The position numbers and the translations under genes were made by a program. 64,000 nucleotides of DNA from Embleya hyalina (GTDB lineage: Bacteria; Actinomycetota; Actinomycetes; Streptomycetales; Streptomycetaceae): the NCBI RefSeq assembly GCF_003967355.1, contig NZ_BIFH01000017.1:395065-459064 (forward strand), given 5' to 3'. Positions 17,623-27,355 of this stretch are shown one piece after another (within the stretch, counting starts at the first letter, position 1; each line of letters opens with the position of its first letter). Below the pieces are notes generated by a model that saw only the letters and a program-made list of their open reading frames with translations, made no database searches and was not told the DNA's origin.

Positions 17623-17796
17623 GACGTCCTTTCGCAACGGTGGAGAACCGTGGAATCGCTACGAGAGTGGAGAACGGCGATAGGGGGATACCGAGAGGAG
17701 ATTTGCTACGAAGACGGGAAAATCCCGTGACAAACGACAAGGCGGAGGAAAGTCACCCGGGTGGGTACGGACGGGATACCCCGCAGGGGCGTTGGA

Positions 17797-18711
17797 TCAA
17801 CGAGCGGCGCGCAGTTCCAGTACGCAGCCGCGCACGCTCGCGCCGTGGGCCGCGAACGCGGACATGTCCAGCTCGATCGTACGGAATCCCCGCTCCGTCA
17901 ATCGGGCGGCGAGCGCGGGTGTCGTGTCGCCCATCACCACGCTGCGCCCGTCGGAGACCGCGTCGAGGCCGAACGCCGCCGCGTCCGCCTCGTCCACCTC
18001 TATCCGCTCCGGGAACACCCGGGTCAGCCGGCGCAGCGCGGTCGGGGTGAACGCCCCCGGGTAGTAGGCCGCGGTGTGCTCGCCCAGCACGGTCAGCGCC
18101 GAGCCGAGTCGGGGAAAACGCGGGTCGGCCAACTCCAGCGGGACCACCGGCAGGCCGAAGAACGCCTGCGCCTCGGCATGCGCGGCCGACTCCGTCAGCG
18201 GCCCCACCGCGGCCAGCAGCCGGGGGCCGACCGGGATCAGATCGCTCTCGCCCTCGTGGGCGAACACCGGCTCGAGCGCGGAGCGGAAGCCGTGCCGGGC
18301 GAACCACTCCAGATACGCCGGTGTCTCGGCCGACCGGGCCGCCGCGCGCGGACGCGCGCCGAGCACCCGCCCGCCCACCACGGTCGCCGCCCGCGAGGCG
18401 AAGACCATGTCGGGCAGCCCCGGGCGACCCGGCACCAGGCTCACCCGATGCCCGAGCCCGATCAATACCGTGCGCAACCGCTCCCACTGACCCATCGCGG
18501 TCGTGGTGCGCGCCGTGAACGCGGTCGCCGGCGGCGTCTCGTCCAGGAACACCGGCGGACACATCACGTAGTGCCGCAGTTCGGCCGCCCTCGGGGCGAC
18601 GAAGCCGCGTCGCCGCTGTCGGGGCACCCGCGCCCGCTCGGCTCCGGGCGATATGCGTTCCGACCGCAGGTCGGAACGGCCCGATCGACCGCAGCGCGAG
18701 GTGAGGCGCAC
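17797..18711 (-). CDS. DDAH-like (dimethylargininase family) protein lacking catalytic His and Cys
   Basis: A 304-residue member of the arginine-modifying pentein superfamily, like the dimethylargininases that accompany rocD in streptomycetes. Conserved framework includes GLPDMVFASRAATV, EGESD, AYYPGAFTP, FGLDAVSDGR and the C-terminal VRGCVLEL. At the catalytic His position the expected YHLDTAL reads FPRLGSAL (Arg codon 18109-18111). At the nucleophile the expected VKCCTLEL reads VRGCVLEL (Gly295, codon 17827-17829, with Cys one residue later). The frame is intact. It is therefore probably a pseudoenzyme or has a changed reaction. The GTG at 18711 has AAGGGG seven bases upstream; a GTG at 18627 would remove a poorly conserved 28-residue N-terminus. 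Confidence 0.8.
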   Translation of the reverse strand: MRLTSRCGRSGRSDLRSERISPGAERARVPRQRRRGFVAPRAAELRHYVMCPPVFLDETPPATAFTARTTTAMGQWERLRTVLIGLGHRVSLVPGRPGLPDMVFASRAATVVGGRVLGARPRAAARSAETPAYLEWFARHGFRSALEPVFAHEGESDLIPVGPRLLAAVGPLTESAAHAEAQAFFGLPVVPLELADPRFPRLGSALTVLGEHTAAYYPGAFTPTALRRLTRVFPERIEVDEADAAAFGLDAVSDGRSVVMGDTTPALAARLTERGFRTIELDMSAFAAHGASVRGCVLELRAAR

Positions 18712-20075
<1,364 letters not shown>

Positions 20076-20085
20076 GGCGCAGCAC

Positions 20086-20628
20086 ATGGCCAAGCGCACC
20101 ATCGGGGTGTCGATCGCGATTCCCGAGCCCTACGGCAGCGAGTTGCAGGCTCGCCGCGCCGGGTTCGGGGATCCGCTCGCGAACGCCATCCCGACCCACG
20201 TGACCCTCCTGCCGCCGACCGAGGTGGCCGACGAGGCGATGGCCGAGGTCGAGGAGCACCTGCGCGCGGTCGCCGCCGGCGAGGCCCCGTTCGACATACA
20301 CCTGCGCAGCACCGGTACGTTCCGACCGACCTCGCCGGTGGTGTTCGTCCAGGTCGCGCGCGGTATCCCGGAGTGCGAGCGGATCGAGGCCGCGGTGCGA
20401 TCCGGGCCGCTGGAGCGCGAGTTGCACTTCCCGTACCACCCGCATGTGACCGTCGCGCATCACCTGCCCGATCACATGCTCGACCTGGCGTTCGCGGAAC
20501 TCGTCGACTACGACGCGGTCTTCCCGATCTGGGGCTTCAGCCTGTACGAGCACGGCACGGACGGGGTGTGGCGCCCGCAACGTGACTTCGCGTTCGGCCA
20601 ATCGTTGCCAGGTCCGCTGCCCGTGTGA
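20086..20628 (+). CDS. 2'-5' RNA ligase family protein (2H phosphoesterase)
   Basis: A 180-residue protein with the two HxTx motifs that define the 2H superfamily: HVTLL (in IPTHVTLLPPTEV) and HVTVA (in YHPHVTVAHHLP). Members hydrolyse 2',3'-cyclic phosphates or join RNA ends through 2'-5' bonds; the substrate here is unknown. ATG at 20086 comes 10 bases after the trpS stop and gives the family length; an in-frame GTG inside trpS would be too long. Cotranscription with trpS is likely. Confidence 0.88.
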   Translation: MAKRTIGVSIAIPEPYGSELQARRAGFGDPLANAIPTHVTLLPPTEVADEAMAEVEEHLRAVAAGEAPFDIHLRSTGTFRPTSPVVFVQVARGIPECERIEAAVRSGPLERELHFPYHPHVTVAHHLPDHMLDLAFAELVDYDAVFPIWGFSLYEHGTDGVWRPQRDFAFGQSLPGPLPV

Positions 20629-20670
20629 TGCCGTCCCGGCCGCACGGGACGTCACGGAGTGGAGTCGCGT

Positions 20671-21711
20671 GTGGGCAGGACGTCGGGCGGGCAGCAGTCA
20701 TCCGTGGCGATCAAGGAGCGGCTGGCGAGGATCCCGGTCATCGGCCCCACCTGGCGGGCCTATTCGCGCTACGGCGATCGATACGGCAATCGACTCGCCG
20801 CGGCGGTGACCTACTACGGGTTCCTGTCGCTGTTCCCGTTGATCACGCTCGCCGCGGCGGTGGTGGCCGCGGCACTCGACCCCTCCCAGGTCCGCCGGAT
20901 GCAGAACAAGATCTCCGAGCAGATCCCCGGTATCGCCGACAAGTTGGACCTGGACGCGCTGGTGCGCAACGCGGGCGCGGTCGGGGTGATCGGCGGCGCG
21001 CTGCTGCTGGTGTCCGGGACGGGGTGGGTGGACGCGACGCGTTCCTCCATCCGGGCGATCTGGGACGTGGAGGAGGAGCCGGGCAACGTCGTCGTGCGCA
21101 AGATCGCCGACGTCGGCGTGCTGATCGGCCTGGGGCTCGCGTTGGCGCTGTCGGTCGGCGCGTCCACGTTCGCGACGGTGGTGATCCGGCACGTCTCCGA
21201 CTCGATCGGGCTCGAACACCAGCCGGTCGGCCGGATCCTGCTGCAGATCGCCGCGTTCGCGGTCGCGGTCGGCGCGAGCGTGGTGTTGTTCCTGTACCTG
21301 CTCGTGGGGATGCCGCGACTGACCATGCACCGCTCGGTCGCGATCAAGGGCGCGTTGATCGGGGCGGTCGGCTTCGAGTTGCTGAAGCTGTTGGTGTCCT
21401 CGTACATCGCGGGGGTCGCGGGCAAGAGCGCCTACGGCGCGTTCGGGGTCCCGGTGGCACTGCTGCTGTGGATCTACTTCGTGACCCGCCTGCTCCTGTT
21501 CTGCGCGGCCTGGACGGCCAACGCCCAGGAGGCCGGGGAAGCCGCCGACAACATCGAGGCCGCCGCCGAAAAAGCCGCCGCGGAACCCCCATTGGACCTG
21601 TCCGCCTACGGCACCAGGCCCACCCACCCCATCCGCACCTACGCCCTGGCAATAGCCGGCACCGCCACCCTCGGCATCCTCCTGGAACGCTTCACCCGAA
21701 ACCACCCATAA
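20671..21711 (+). CDS. YihY/BrkB-type inner membrane protein
   Basis: About 346 residues of the YihY (virulence factor BrkB) family, polytopic proteins of uncertain function once called ribonuclease BN. Features are the N-terminal LAAAVTYYGFLSLFPLITLA, the segment DATRSSIRAIWDVEEEPG, and about six hydrophobic helices, ending with LLLWIYFVTRLLLFCAAWTANAQE and a cytoplasmic tail. GTG at 20671 has GGAG six bases upstream; GTG at 20659 is an alternative without a good site. The gene ends at a tandem-repeat block. Confidence 0.87.
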   Translation: MGRTSGGQQSSVAIKERLARIPVIGPTWRAYSRYGDRYGNRLAAAVTYYGFLSLFPLITLAAAVVAAALDPSQVRRMQNKISEQIPGIADKLDLDALVRNAGAVGVIGGALLLVSGTGWVDATRSSIRAIWDVEEEPGNVVVRKIADVGVLIGLGLALALSVGASTFATVVIRHVSDSIGLEHQPVGRILLQIAAFAVAVGASVVLFLYLLVGMPRLTMHRSVAIKGALIGAVGFELLKLLVSSYIAGVAGKSAYGAFGVPVALLLWIYFVTRLLLFCAAWTANAQEAGEAADNIEAAAEKAAAEPPLDLSAYGTRPTHPIRTYALAIAGTATLGILLERFTRNHP

Positions 21712-21731
21712 CCGAGGACCACAACCCGACC

Positions 21732-21994
21732 ACCGTTCAAAACCATCAACAAAAGCCGAGCACCTTCGCGAGACCAACCACCCCAGCCCGGCCGGCGTCC
21801 GAGACCATCAATAAAAGCCAAACGCCCCCACGAAGCCACGCACCCCAGCCCGGCCAGCGTTTGAGGCCATCGGCAAAAAGCCAAACAACCCCGCGAAGCC
21901 ACCCACTTCAGCCCGGCCGGCGTTTGAGGCCATCCGTAAAAGCCAAGCACCCTCGCAAAGCCAACCACCGCAGCCCGGCCGGCGCCTGAGGCCG
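21732..21994. repeat. Imperfect ~62-bp tandem repeat, about four copies
   Basis: The core AGCCCGGCCGGCGTTTGAGG recurs at 21785, 21847, 21910 and 21972, spaced 62, 63 and 62 bases. Between cores runs a conserved segment like CCATCnnnAAAAGCCAAGCACC followed by GCGAAGCCAnCCACC. A partial unit lacking the core begins at about 21732. The core resembles an intergenic repeat I remember from many Streptomyces chromosomes. The block lies between the converging BrkB-type and carboxypeptidase genes and shows no credible ORF. Confidence 0.85.
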
Positions 21995-22002
21995 CCCCAC
22001 CC

Positions 22003-23211
22003 CTACGGCAGGATGTCGTCCTCGAACCGCACGCCCGAACCCCCCTCGCGCCGCCGAAGGGCGAACAGCACGCCACCGCCCACCACAAGCGCCGCCGGCA
22101 CCCCCAGCCCCGCCCACAACACCCAGTCGAACCCGTCGTCGTCCGAGGCGGACGAGGCCTTCGCGGTCTTGGCGTCGCCCGGCTTCCCGTCGGCCGCCTT
22201 CGTGCTCTTGTCGTTCTTGTCCCCCGGCGCCGACAACGGCTCCACCAGCATGCCGACCGGCTTCGCCTGGGCCATCGCGGCGAAGCCCCAGTCGAGCAGC
22301 TTCCCGGTGTCCTCGTACGTCTTGCCCTTGCCCTCGACGTGCATGATGCTCACGAGCAGCGTGTGCCCGCCCCGCTGCGCGCCGCCGACGAAGGTGTTCC
22401 CGGCGTTGGTGGTGTAGCCGTTCTTGACGCCGAGCATGCCCGGATACTGGCCCAGCATCGTATTGGTGTTCTGGATCTGGAACTTGGCCCCCGCGACACC
22501 GGGGAAGTCGGCGACCTTGGTGCTCGCGTACGAGCGGAAGTCGTTGTTCTTGAGCCCTTCGCGGGCGAACAGCGCGAGGTCGTACGCGCTGGAGACCTGC
22601 CCCGGCGCGTCGTAGCCGTCCGGCGAGACCACGTTGGTGTCGCCCGCCCGAAGCTGCTTGGCCCGCTCGTTCATCTGCCGCACGGTGGTGTCCACGCCAC
22701 CGTTCATCGCGCACAGCACATGCACCGCGTCGTTGCCCGAGCGCAGGAACACCCCGCGCCACAGGTCCTCGACCTTGTAGGTCTCGTTCTCCTTTATCCC
22801 GACCAGGCTGCTGCCCTCGCCGAGGTTGCGCAGCTCGGCCGGCGCCACCTGGTGGGTGGTGTTGCGGTCGATCTTGGGCAGCACGGTGTCCGCGAACAAC
22901 ATCTTCAGCGTGCTGGCCGGCGGCAACTTCCAGTGCGGGTTCTTCGCCGCCAGGATTTTGCCGGTCTCCGCCTCGGCGACCACCCACGAGTAGCCCTCGA
23001 CGGCGGGCGGCGGCGGGCTCCCGGGCGGCAGGTCGCTCTGTACCCCCGGTTGGGCCAAGCGCGCGCCACCCACATCCGACATCGACGCGGGGGGCTGCGG
23101 CTCCGGCGTTTCCGGCGCCGCCTGCGCCATCGAGGCGGAACCCAACACGAAAGCGATCGCCCCCGCGCACGCGACAGCCGGCTTGCGAGAAGCCCGGAAC
23201 CAGTAAGACAT
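22003..23211 (-). CDS. D-alanyl-D-alanine carboxypeptidase (PBP5/DacA-like)
   Basis: A 402-residue secreted, membrane-anchored serine peptidase that trims the terminal D-Ala from peptidoglycan stem peptides. An N-terminal signal peptide (AVACAGAIAFVLGSASMAQAA) leads to a Pro-rich linker. The active-site motifs are S100-TLK103 (PASTLK), S158-G159-N160 and K263-N-G (KNGYT, in place of the usual KTG). A C-terminal helix (VLWAGLGVPAALVVGGGVLFAL) with a basic stop-transfer RRREG anchors it. The Lys/Asp/Ser-rich linker before the helix is disordered. ATG at 23211 gives the best signal peptide, though its ribosome site is weak. It is divergent from the SCO4848-type gene. Confidence 0.92.
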   Translation of the reverse strand: MSYWFRASRKPAVACAGAIAFVLGSASMAQAAPETPEPQPPASMSDVGGARLAQPGVQSDLPPGSPPPPAVEGYSWVVAEAETGKILAAKNPHWKLPPASTLKMLFADTVLPKIDRNTTHQVAPAELRNLGEGSSLVGIKENETYKVEDLWRGVFLRSGNDAVHVLCAMNGGVDTTVRQMNERAKQLRAGDTNVVSPDGYDAPGQVSSAYDLALFAREGLKNNDFRSYASTKVADFPGVAGAKFQIQNTNTMLGQYPGMLGVKNGYTTNAGNTFVGGAQRGGHTLLVSIMHVEGKGKTYEDTGKLLDWGFAAMAQAKPVGMLVEPLSAPGDKNDKSTKAADGKPGDAKTAKASSASDDDGFDWVLWAGLGVPAALVVGGGVLFALRRREGGSGVRFEDDILP

Positions 23212-23318
23212 GCGATGAGCGTACTGGCGGCCCCCGGCTGCGGTTCGGCGCCCGCGCCGCCGCATACTGAACCGGGACAAATTTGCTGAACTTTTGACCG
23301 GGAAACGGGTGCTTCACG

Positions 23319-23552
23319 TTGAGGATCGGCCGCGGTACATCCGCCTGTCTGGTGTTGTTCGGCGTCTGGAGCTGGATCCTGTGGCCGAACTTCCTCAGGA
23401 ACATCTGGGCCGACGACCGCTCCTGGAACGACGGCCCGACCGCGTTCTTCCTGATCCACCTGGCCCTGACGATCGTCTCGTTCGCGGCGGGCAACGCGAT
23501 CGGTTGGCTCGGGATCAAGGGGCTGCGCGCGACACGGACGTCGCGGACGTGA
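23319..23552 (+). CDS. SCO4848-family small membrane protein
   Basis: A 77-residue protein with two transmembrane helices (ACLVLFGVWSWILWPNFL and FFLIHLALTIVSFAAGNAIGWLGI). Its pattern (FGVWSWI...PTAFFLIHL...IGxxGxxGLRA) matches the small protein found beside the D,D-carboxypeptidase in streptomycetes. The start is TTG at 23319. Its stop overlaps the P450 start by four bases (GTGA). The function is unknown; position suggests a link to the carboxypeptidase or the envelope. Confidence 0.82.
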   Translation: MRIGRGTSACLVLFGVWSWILWPNFLRNIWADDRSWNDGPTAFFLIHLALTIVSFAAGNAIGWLGIKGLRATRTSRT

Positions 23553-24841
23553 CCGACGACCCCGCGGGCTGCCCCGCGCACCCGGTGCCGGCCGGGCCCG
23601 AGTTGTTCACCCGGGAGTTCATCGCCGACCCGTATCCGGCGTACGCGCATCTGCGCAAGCACGCCCCGGTGCACCGCACCACGCTGCCCAGCGGGGTGGA
23701 GGCGTGGCTGGTCACCCGATACGCCGACGCCCGGCAGGCGCTCGCCGACCAGCGGCTGAGCAAGGACCCGCGACGGTCGGAGGCGGCCTGGAAACAGGGC
23801 AAGGTCGGCGTGCCCGGCGAGCAGCGCTCGGGGGTGGGCGCGCATCTGCTCAACCTCGACCCGCCGGACCACACCCGGCTGCGCCGCCTGGTGTCCAAGG
23901 CGTTCACGCCGCGCCGCGCCGAGGAGTTCCGCCCACGCGTCCAGGCCCTGACGGACCGGCTGCTCGACGACTTCGCCCGGACCGGCGAGGCCGACCTGAT
24001 CCACGACTTCGCGTTCCCGCTGCCGATCTACGCGATCTGCGACCTGCTCGGTGTGCCGGAGGAGGATCAGGCGGACTTCCGCACCTGGGCCGGGATGATG
24101 ATCCGGCACGGCTCGGGGCCGCGCGGCGGGGTGGCCCGGGCGGTGCGGCACATGCGTACGTATCTCGCCGAGTTGATCCACCGCAAGCGCGCGACGCTCA
24201 CCGACGCGGACGACGACCTGATCTCGGGGCTGATCCGGGCGAGCGACCACGGCGAACACCTGACCGAGGACGAGGCCGCGGCGATGGCCTTCATCCTGCT
24301 GTTCGCCGGTTTCGAGACCACGGTCAACCTGATCGGCAACGGGCTCCTGACGCTGCTCACGCACGACCGGGAACGGCTCGCGCTCCGGGCCGACCCCGAA
24401 CTGCTCGCACCCACCGTCGAGGAACTGCTGCGCTACGACGGGCCGGTCGAGGTGGCCACGTGGCGGTTCAGCACCACCGAGTTGGAGATCGGCGGGACCC
24501 GGATCCCGGCGGGCGAGCCGGTGCTCGTGGTGCTCGCGGCGGCCGACCGCGACCCGCGCCGATTCCCCGCGCCCGACCTGCTCGATCCGGCCCGCGCGGA
24601 CAATCAGCACCTGGCCTTCGGGCACGGCATCCACTACTGCATCGGCGCGCCGCTCGCCCGGCTCGAGGGCCAGATCGCGATCGGCACGCTGCTGCGTCGG
24701 CTACCCGATGTGCGGCTCGCGCTGCCGGCGGACGAACTGCGGTGGCGCGGCGGGCTGATCATGCGGGGCTTGCAGCGGCTGCCGGTGACGTTCGCCCCGG
24801 AGACGGACGGCCGCGAGGCGGGTGGGCCGGAGGGCGGTTGA
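23549..24841 (+). CDS. Cytochrome P450 (bacterial class I, CYP107-like)
   Basis: A 430-residue soluble monooxygenase. The I-helix oxygen-binding motif is FAGFETT, where Glu stands at the place of the common Asp/Glu before Thr-Thr. The K-helix ExxR is EELLR, and the heme loop is FGHGIHYCIGAPLAR with the ligand Cys at about residue 364. GTG at 23549 overlaps the preceding membrane-protein gene by four bases. No ferredoxin or ferredoxin reductase is adjacent, so electrons must come from elsewhere. The substrate is unknown; CYP107 relatives often oxidise polyketides or steroids. The last 15 or so residues are Gly/Glu-rich. Confidence 0.93.
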   Translation: MTDDPAGCPAHPVPAGPELFTREFIADPYPAYAHLRKHAPVHRTTLPSGVEAWLVTRYADARQALADQRLSKDPRRSEAAWKQGKVGVPGEQRSGVGAHLLNLDPPDHTRLRRLVSKAFTPRRAEEFRPRVQALTDRLLDDFARTGEADLIHDFAFPLPIYAICDLLGVPEEDQADFRTWAGMMIRHGSGPRGGVARAVRHMRTYLAELIHRKRATLTDADDDLISGLIRASDHGEHLTEDEAAAMAFILLFAGFETTVNLIGNGLLTLLTHDRERLALRADPELLAPTVEELLRYDGPVEVATWRFSTTELEIGGTRIPAGEPVLVVLAAADRDPRRFPAPDLLDPARADNQHLAFGHGIHYCIGAPLARLEGQIAIGTLLRRLPDVRLALPADELRWRGGLIMRGLQRLPVTFAPETDGREAGGPEGG

Positions 24842-24896
24842 GCCGGAGGGCGCTCGACCGGAAGGCGGTTCGCCCGCGGTCGATCGGGACGGACGT

Positions 24897-24940
24897 GGGT
24901 CGGCGGGGTGACGGATCGTCATCCATCGCCCCGCCGACCC
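24897..24940 (+). terminator. Terminator downstream of the P450
   Basis: A perfect 12-bp stem, GGGTCGGCGGGG and CCCCGCCGACCC, with a 20-base loop that itself can pair (TGACG/CGTCA). It lies 55 bases past the P450 stop. Confidence 0.75.
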
Positions 24941-24970
24941 GCCGGTCCCGAGCACCCTTCTCCCCGAATC

Positions 24971-25060
24971 GCCCCCGCCCCCGGTCTTCCCGCCCCCGGT
25001 CCCGCCCCGGTTCCACCCCTGGTCCCGCCCCCGGTCCCACCCCCGGGTCTTCCCCACCCG
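24971..25060. repeat. C-rich low-complexity tandem tract
   Basis: About eight imperfect copies of a 10-12 base unit of the form GGTCCCGCCCCC or GGTTCCACCCCT. The plus strand is almost free of A. It lies in the P450-MarR gap and looks like a slippage-generated minisatellite. Confidence 0.7.
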
Positions 25061-25246
25061 TTCCCCGCCTTCGAGGCCCCCTGCGCGCGTTCCCCCGCCT
25101 CACATCCCGTTGTTCACCACCCCTACGCCCCCCGGCGTTCCACCCCTCGGATCACCGCCACCCGTCCGCTCCGGCGTTACTTCCCCAAGACGCCTTCGCG
25201 GATCCGGACGATGCTCCCCACCCCCCGACCCCCGTCACGACCCGGG

Positions 25247-25333
25247 CTAGTCGTGTCCGGTCAGTGCCGCGAGATCGGCGGGCGTGGGCCGACGGCGCCG
25301 CGTGCCGCGGACCGGGTGAATGGTGAAGGTCAT
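25247..25333 (-). CDS. Possible 28-aa peptide of unknown function
   Basis: A short ORF beginning MTFTIHPVRGTRRR and ending ADLAALTGHD, with AGGAG six bases before the ATG at 25333. The peptide is very basic in the middle and acidic at the end. No modification enzyme or transporter lies beside it, so calling it a precursor peptide would be a guess. The good ribosome site is the only support. Confidence 0.25.
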   Translation of the reverse strand: MTFTIHPVRGTRRRRPTPADLAALTGHD

Positions 25334-25484
25334 GCCCTGCTCCTGTTCCCCGAGGCGAACCCTTGCGGTTTCGCTCCCAACAGGGACTTGTCTACAGGGC
25401 GCCGTTCCCGGCACACAACGGGTCCTTGACACATTTGATCACTTGGAGTGAATTCCGACCATGGAAGGGTCAAAGAGGTTTGTT

Positions 25485-25979
25485 TCAGGCGTGGTTGTCG
25501 AACGGCGCCACGAGCGAACGCAACAGCCCGGCCAGCGCGGCCTGCTGATCGACCGTCAGGCCGGCCAGGATGGCCCGTTCGTGGTCCAGCAACTCGGCCA
25601 TCGCCGCGTCGACCCGATCCCGGCCGTCGTCGGTCAGCCGGACCAGCACCCCCCGCCGGTCGTCGGGGTCGGGCAGGCGCAGCACCAGGCCCTTGGCCGC
25701 GAGGCGGTCGATACGATTCGTCATCGTCCCGGAGGTGACCAGCGTCTGGGTGAGCAGTTGGCCGGGCGAGAGCTGATACGGCGCGCCGTCGCGGCGCAGC
25801 GCGGAGAGCACGTCGAATTCCCACGGTTCGAGGTCGCGCGCGGAGAACGCGGTACGCCGGGCGCGGTCGAGATGCCGCGCCAGTCGGGTCACCCGGCTCA
25901 ATACTTCGAGGGGTTCGACGTCGAGGTCGGGGCGCTCCCGCTTCCATGCCGCGACAAGCCGGTCGACCTCGTCTTTCAT
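25485..25979 (-). CDS. MarR family transcriptional regulator
   Basis: A 164-residue winged-helix regulator. The DNA-binding core runs from FDVLSALRRDGAPYQLSPGQLL through LVTSGTMTNRIDRLAAKGLV, and the wing DPDDRRGVLVRLTDDGRD is the diagnostic MarR signature. The length is normal and the start is ATG 25979. It is not in an operon; the ADP-ribosylglycohydrolase gene points the other way across about 210 bp, so the two may share a control region. The ligand is unknown. Confidence 0.93.
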   Translation of the reverse strand: MKDEVDRLVAAWKRERPDLDVEPLEVLSRVTRLARHLDRARRTAFSARDLEPWEFDVLSALRRDGAPYQLSPGQLLTQTLVTSGTMTNRIDRLAAKGLVLRLPDPDDRRGVLVRLTDDGRDRVDAAMAELLDHERAILAGLTVDQQAALAGLLRSLVAPFDNHA

Positions 25980-26189
25980 GAGGTCATTCTAGCGAATCGT
26001 TCGATGCCGAGCCTCTTGATGTCGAGATAAGAATCAGCAATATTCGCCACGTTCCGAGAGGATGCGGCCACCTTATGGCCGTACCGCACCCCGAAGGGCC
26101 GGAACCCTCGTCTCGGGTCGGGCGAAGTCGCCGTCCCGGCACGGTAATCCCTTGGCTGCCGGCCCCGGCCGGCCGGCAGGGTGGGGCGC

Positions 26190-27134
26190 ATGGACCGCAC
26201 CCGACGCGTCGCGAACGCGGCGCGCTCCCTGCACGGATTGGCCCTCGGCGACGCCTTCGGCGAGCAGTGGTTCGGCTACCGGGGGGCCGAGCTCACCGAG
26301 CGGCTGACCCGCCGCATCGCCCCGCAGGCCCGCCTCTGGTACTGGACCGACGACACCGCGATGGCGCTCTCGCTGCTGCGGATCCTGCACCTGTGCGACG
26401 TGGTGGACCAGGACGCGCTCGCGACGCACTTCGCCGCGTCGTACGAGGCCGATCCGTATCGCGGCTACGGCCCGTCGATGCACGGCGTGCTGCGCGCGAT
26501 CCACGAGGGCGAGCCGTGGCGGGAGGTGACGCGCCGCCAGTTCGAGGGCCAGGGCTCGTGGGGCAACGGCGCGGCGATGCGGGTCGCGCCGCTGGGGGCG
26601 TGGTTCGCCGACGACGGGCTCGCGGTGGTGGCGGCCGAGGCGGAGCGGTCCGCCGAGACCACGCACGCGCATCCGGAGGCGGTGGCGGGAGCGGTCGCGG
26701 TGGCGATCGCGGCGGCGCTGGCGACTCGGGGGCGGGGCGAAGCGGCCCCGGATCCGGCGGAGTTCCTGGCCGAGGTGGCCGGGCACACCCCGGAGAGCGA
26801 CGTGGCGGCGGGCCTGCGGGCGGCCTCCCGACTGCCCGCCCACTCCTCGGTCCGGCACGCGACGGGCGTACTCGGCAACGGCTCGCGGATCAGCGCCCCC
26901 GACACGGTCCCCTTCGCCCTGTGGACCGCCGCCCACCACCCGGACTCCCTCCCGGAGGCCCTGTGGCACACCGCGACCGGCATGGGCGACGTCGACACCA
27001 CCTGCGCGATCACCGCGGGCGTCGTCGCCTCCCGCACCACCCTGTCCGACATCCCGAAACCCTGGCTGACCGCCCGCGAACCGATCCCCACCTGGGTCGA
27101 CACCGGCGGAACGCCGGCGCCGCCCCGGTCCTGA
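26190..27134 (+). CDS. ADP-ribosylglycohydrolase family protein
   Basis: A 314-residue protein of the DraG/ARH3 family, which removes ADP-ribose from modified proteins or nucleotides using two metal ions. All metal-site motifs are present: GLALGDAFGE near the start, WTDDTAMAL, GNGAAMRVAPLG, and GDVDTTCAITAGVV towards the end. ATG at 26190 is favoured over the GTG at 26181 because AGGGTGGGG lies just upstream. No ADP-ribosyltransferase is adjacent. It may act on endogenous ADP-ribosylation or defend against ADP-ribosylating toxins; the sequence does not decide. Confidence 0.9.
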   Translation: MDRTRRVANAARSLHGLALGDAFGEQWFGYRGAELTERLTRRIAPQARLWYWTDDTAMALSLLRILHLCDVVDQDALATHFAASYEADPYRGYGPSMHGVLRAIHEGEPWREVTRRQFEGQGSWGNGAAMRVAPLGAWFADDGLAVVAAEAERSAETTHAHPEAVAGAVAVAIAAALATRGRGEAAPDPAEFLAEVAGHTPESDVAAGLRAASRLPAHSSVRHATGVLGNGSRISAPDTVPFALWTAAHHPDSLPEALWHTATGMGDVDTTCAITAGVVASRTTLSDIPKPWLTAREPIPTWVDTGGTPAPPRS

Positions 27135-27355
27135 CCGGACTCGGGAATCGAGCGCCCGACCACGCCGCATACTCCCGGCGGGTCCTCCGGCCCGGCCCCT
27201 TCGACGAGCGGTGACCGTGGGTCGGCCGCCGGGTCGTTCGGTTGTCCATGCCCTCGATCGCCGCGACCGGTGTCGGTCGGCGATTCCGGTGGTTCGACCG
27301 GATTCGCCCCGGCCGACCGGATCCCGCCCCCCGGGCGGGCGCGGCGTGGGATCCG

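Larger units (their letters stand above)
24842..25484. other. 643 bp gap after the P450: terminator, low-complexity tract, possible small ORF
   Basis: No sizeable gene is supported. It holds a hairpin at 24897-24940, a C-rich tandem tract at 24971-25060 and a short minus-strand ORF at 25247-25333. A 173-codon plus-strand ORF (24908-25429) is proline-rich simply because it reads the tract, and was rejected. Confidence 0.5.

Noticed and set aside
21639-22088. Minus-strand ORF with Trp/Gly-rich repeats
   Set aside because: It only reads the ~62-bp intergenic repeat. The period is not a multiple of three in all units, there is no ribosome site, and it overlaps the carboxypeptidase gene.
22003-23211. 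KNG instead of KTG in the carboxypeptidase as a sign of an inactive enzyme
   Set aside because: Asn at this place is, as I recall, found in other actinobacterial D,D-carboxypeptidases, and the Ser-x-x-Lys and Ser-Gly-Asn motifs are intact.
24908-25429. 173-codon Pro-rich plus-strand ORF after the P450
   Set aside because: Its composition comes from the C-rich tract, no domain is visible, and it begins inside a terminator hairpin.
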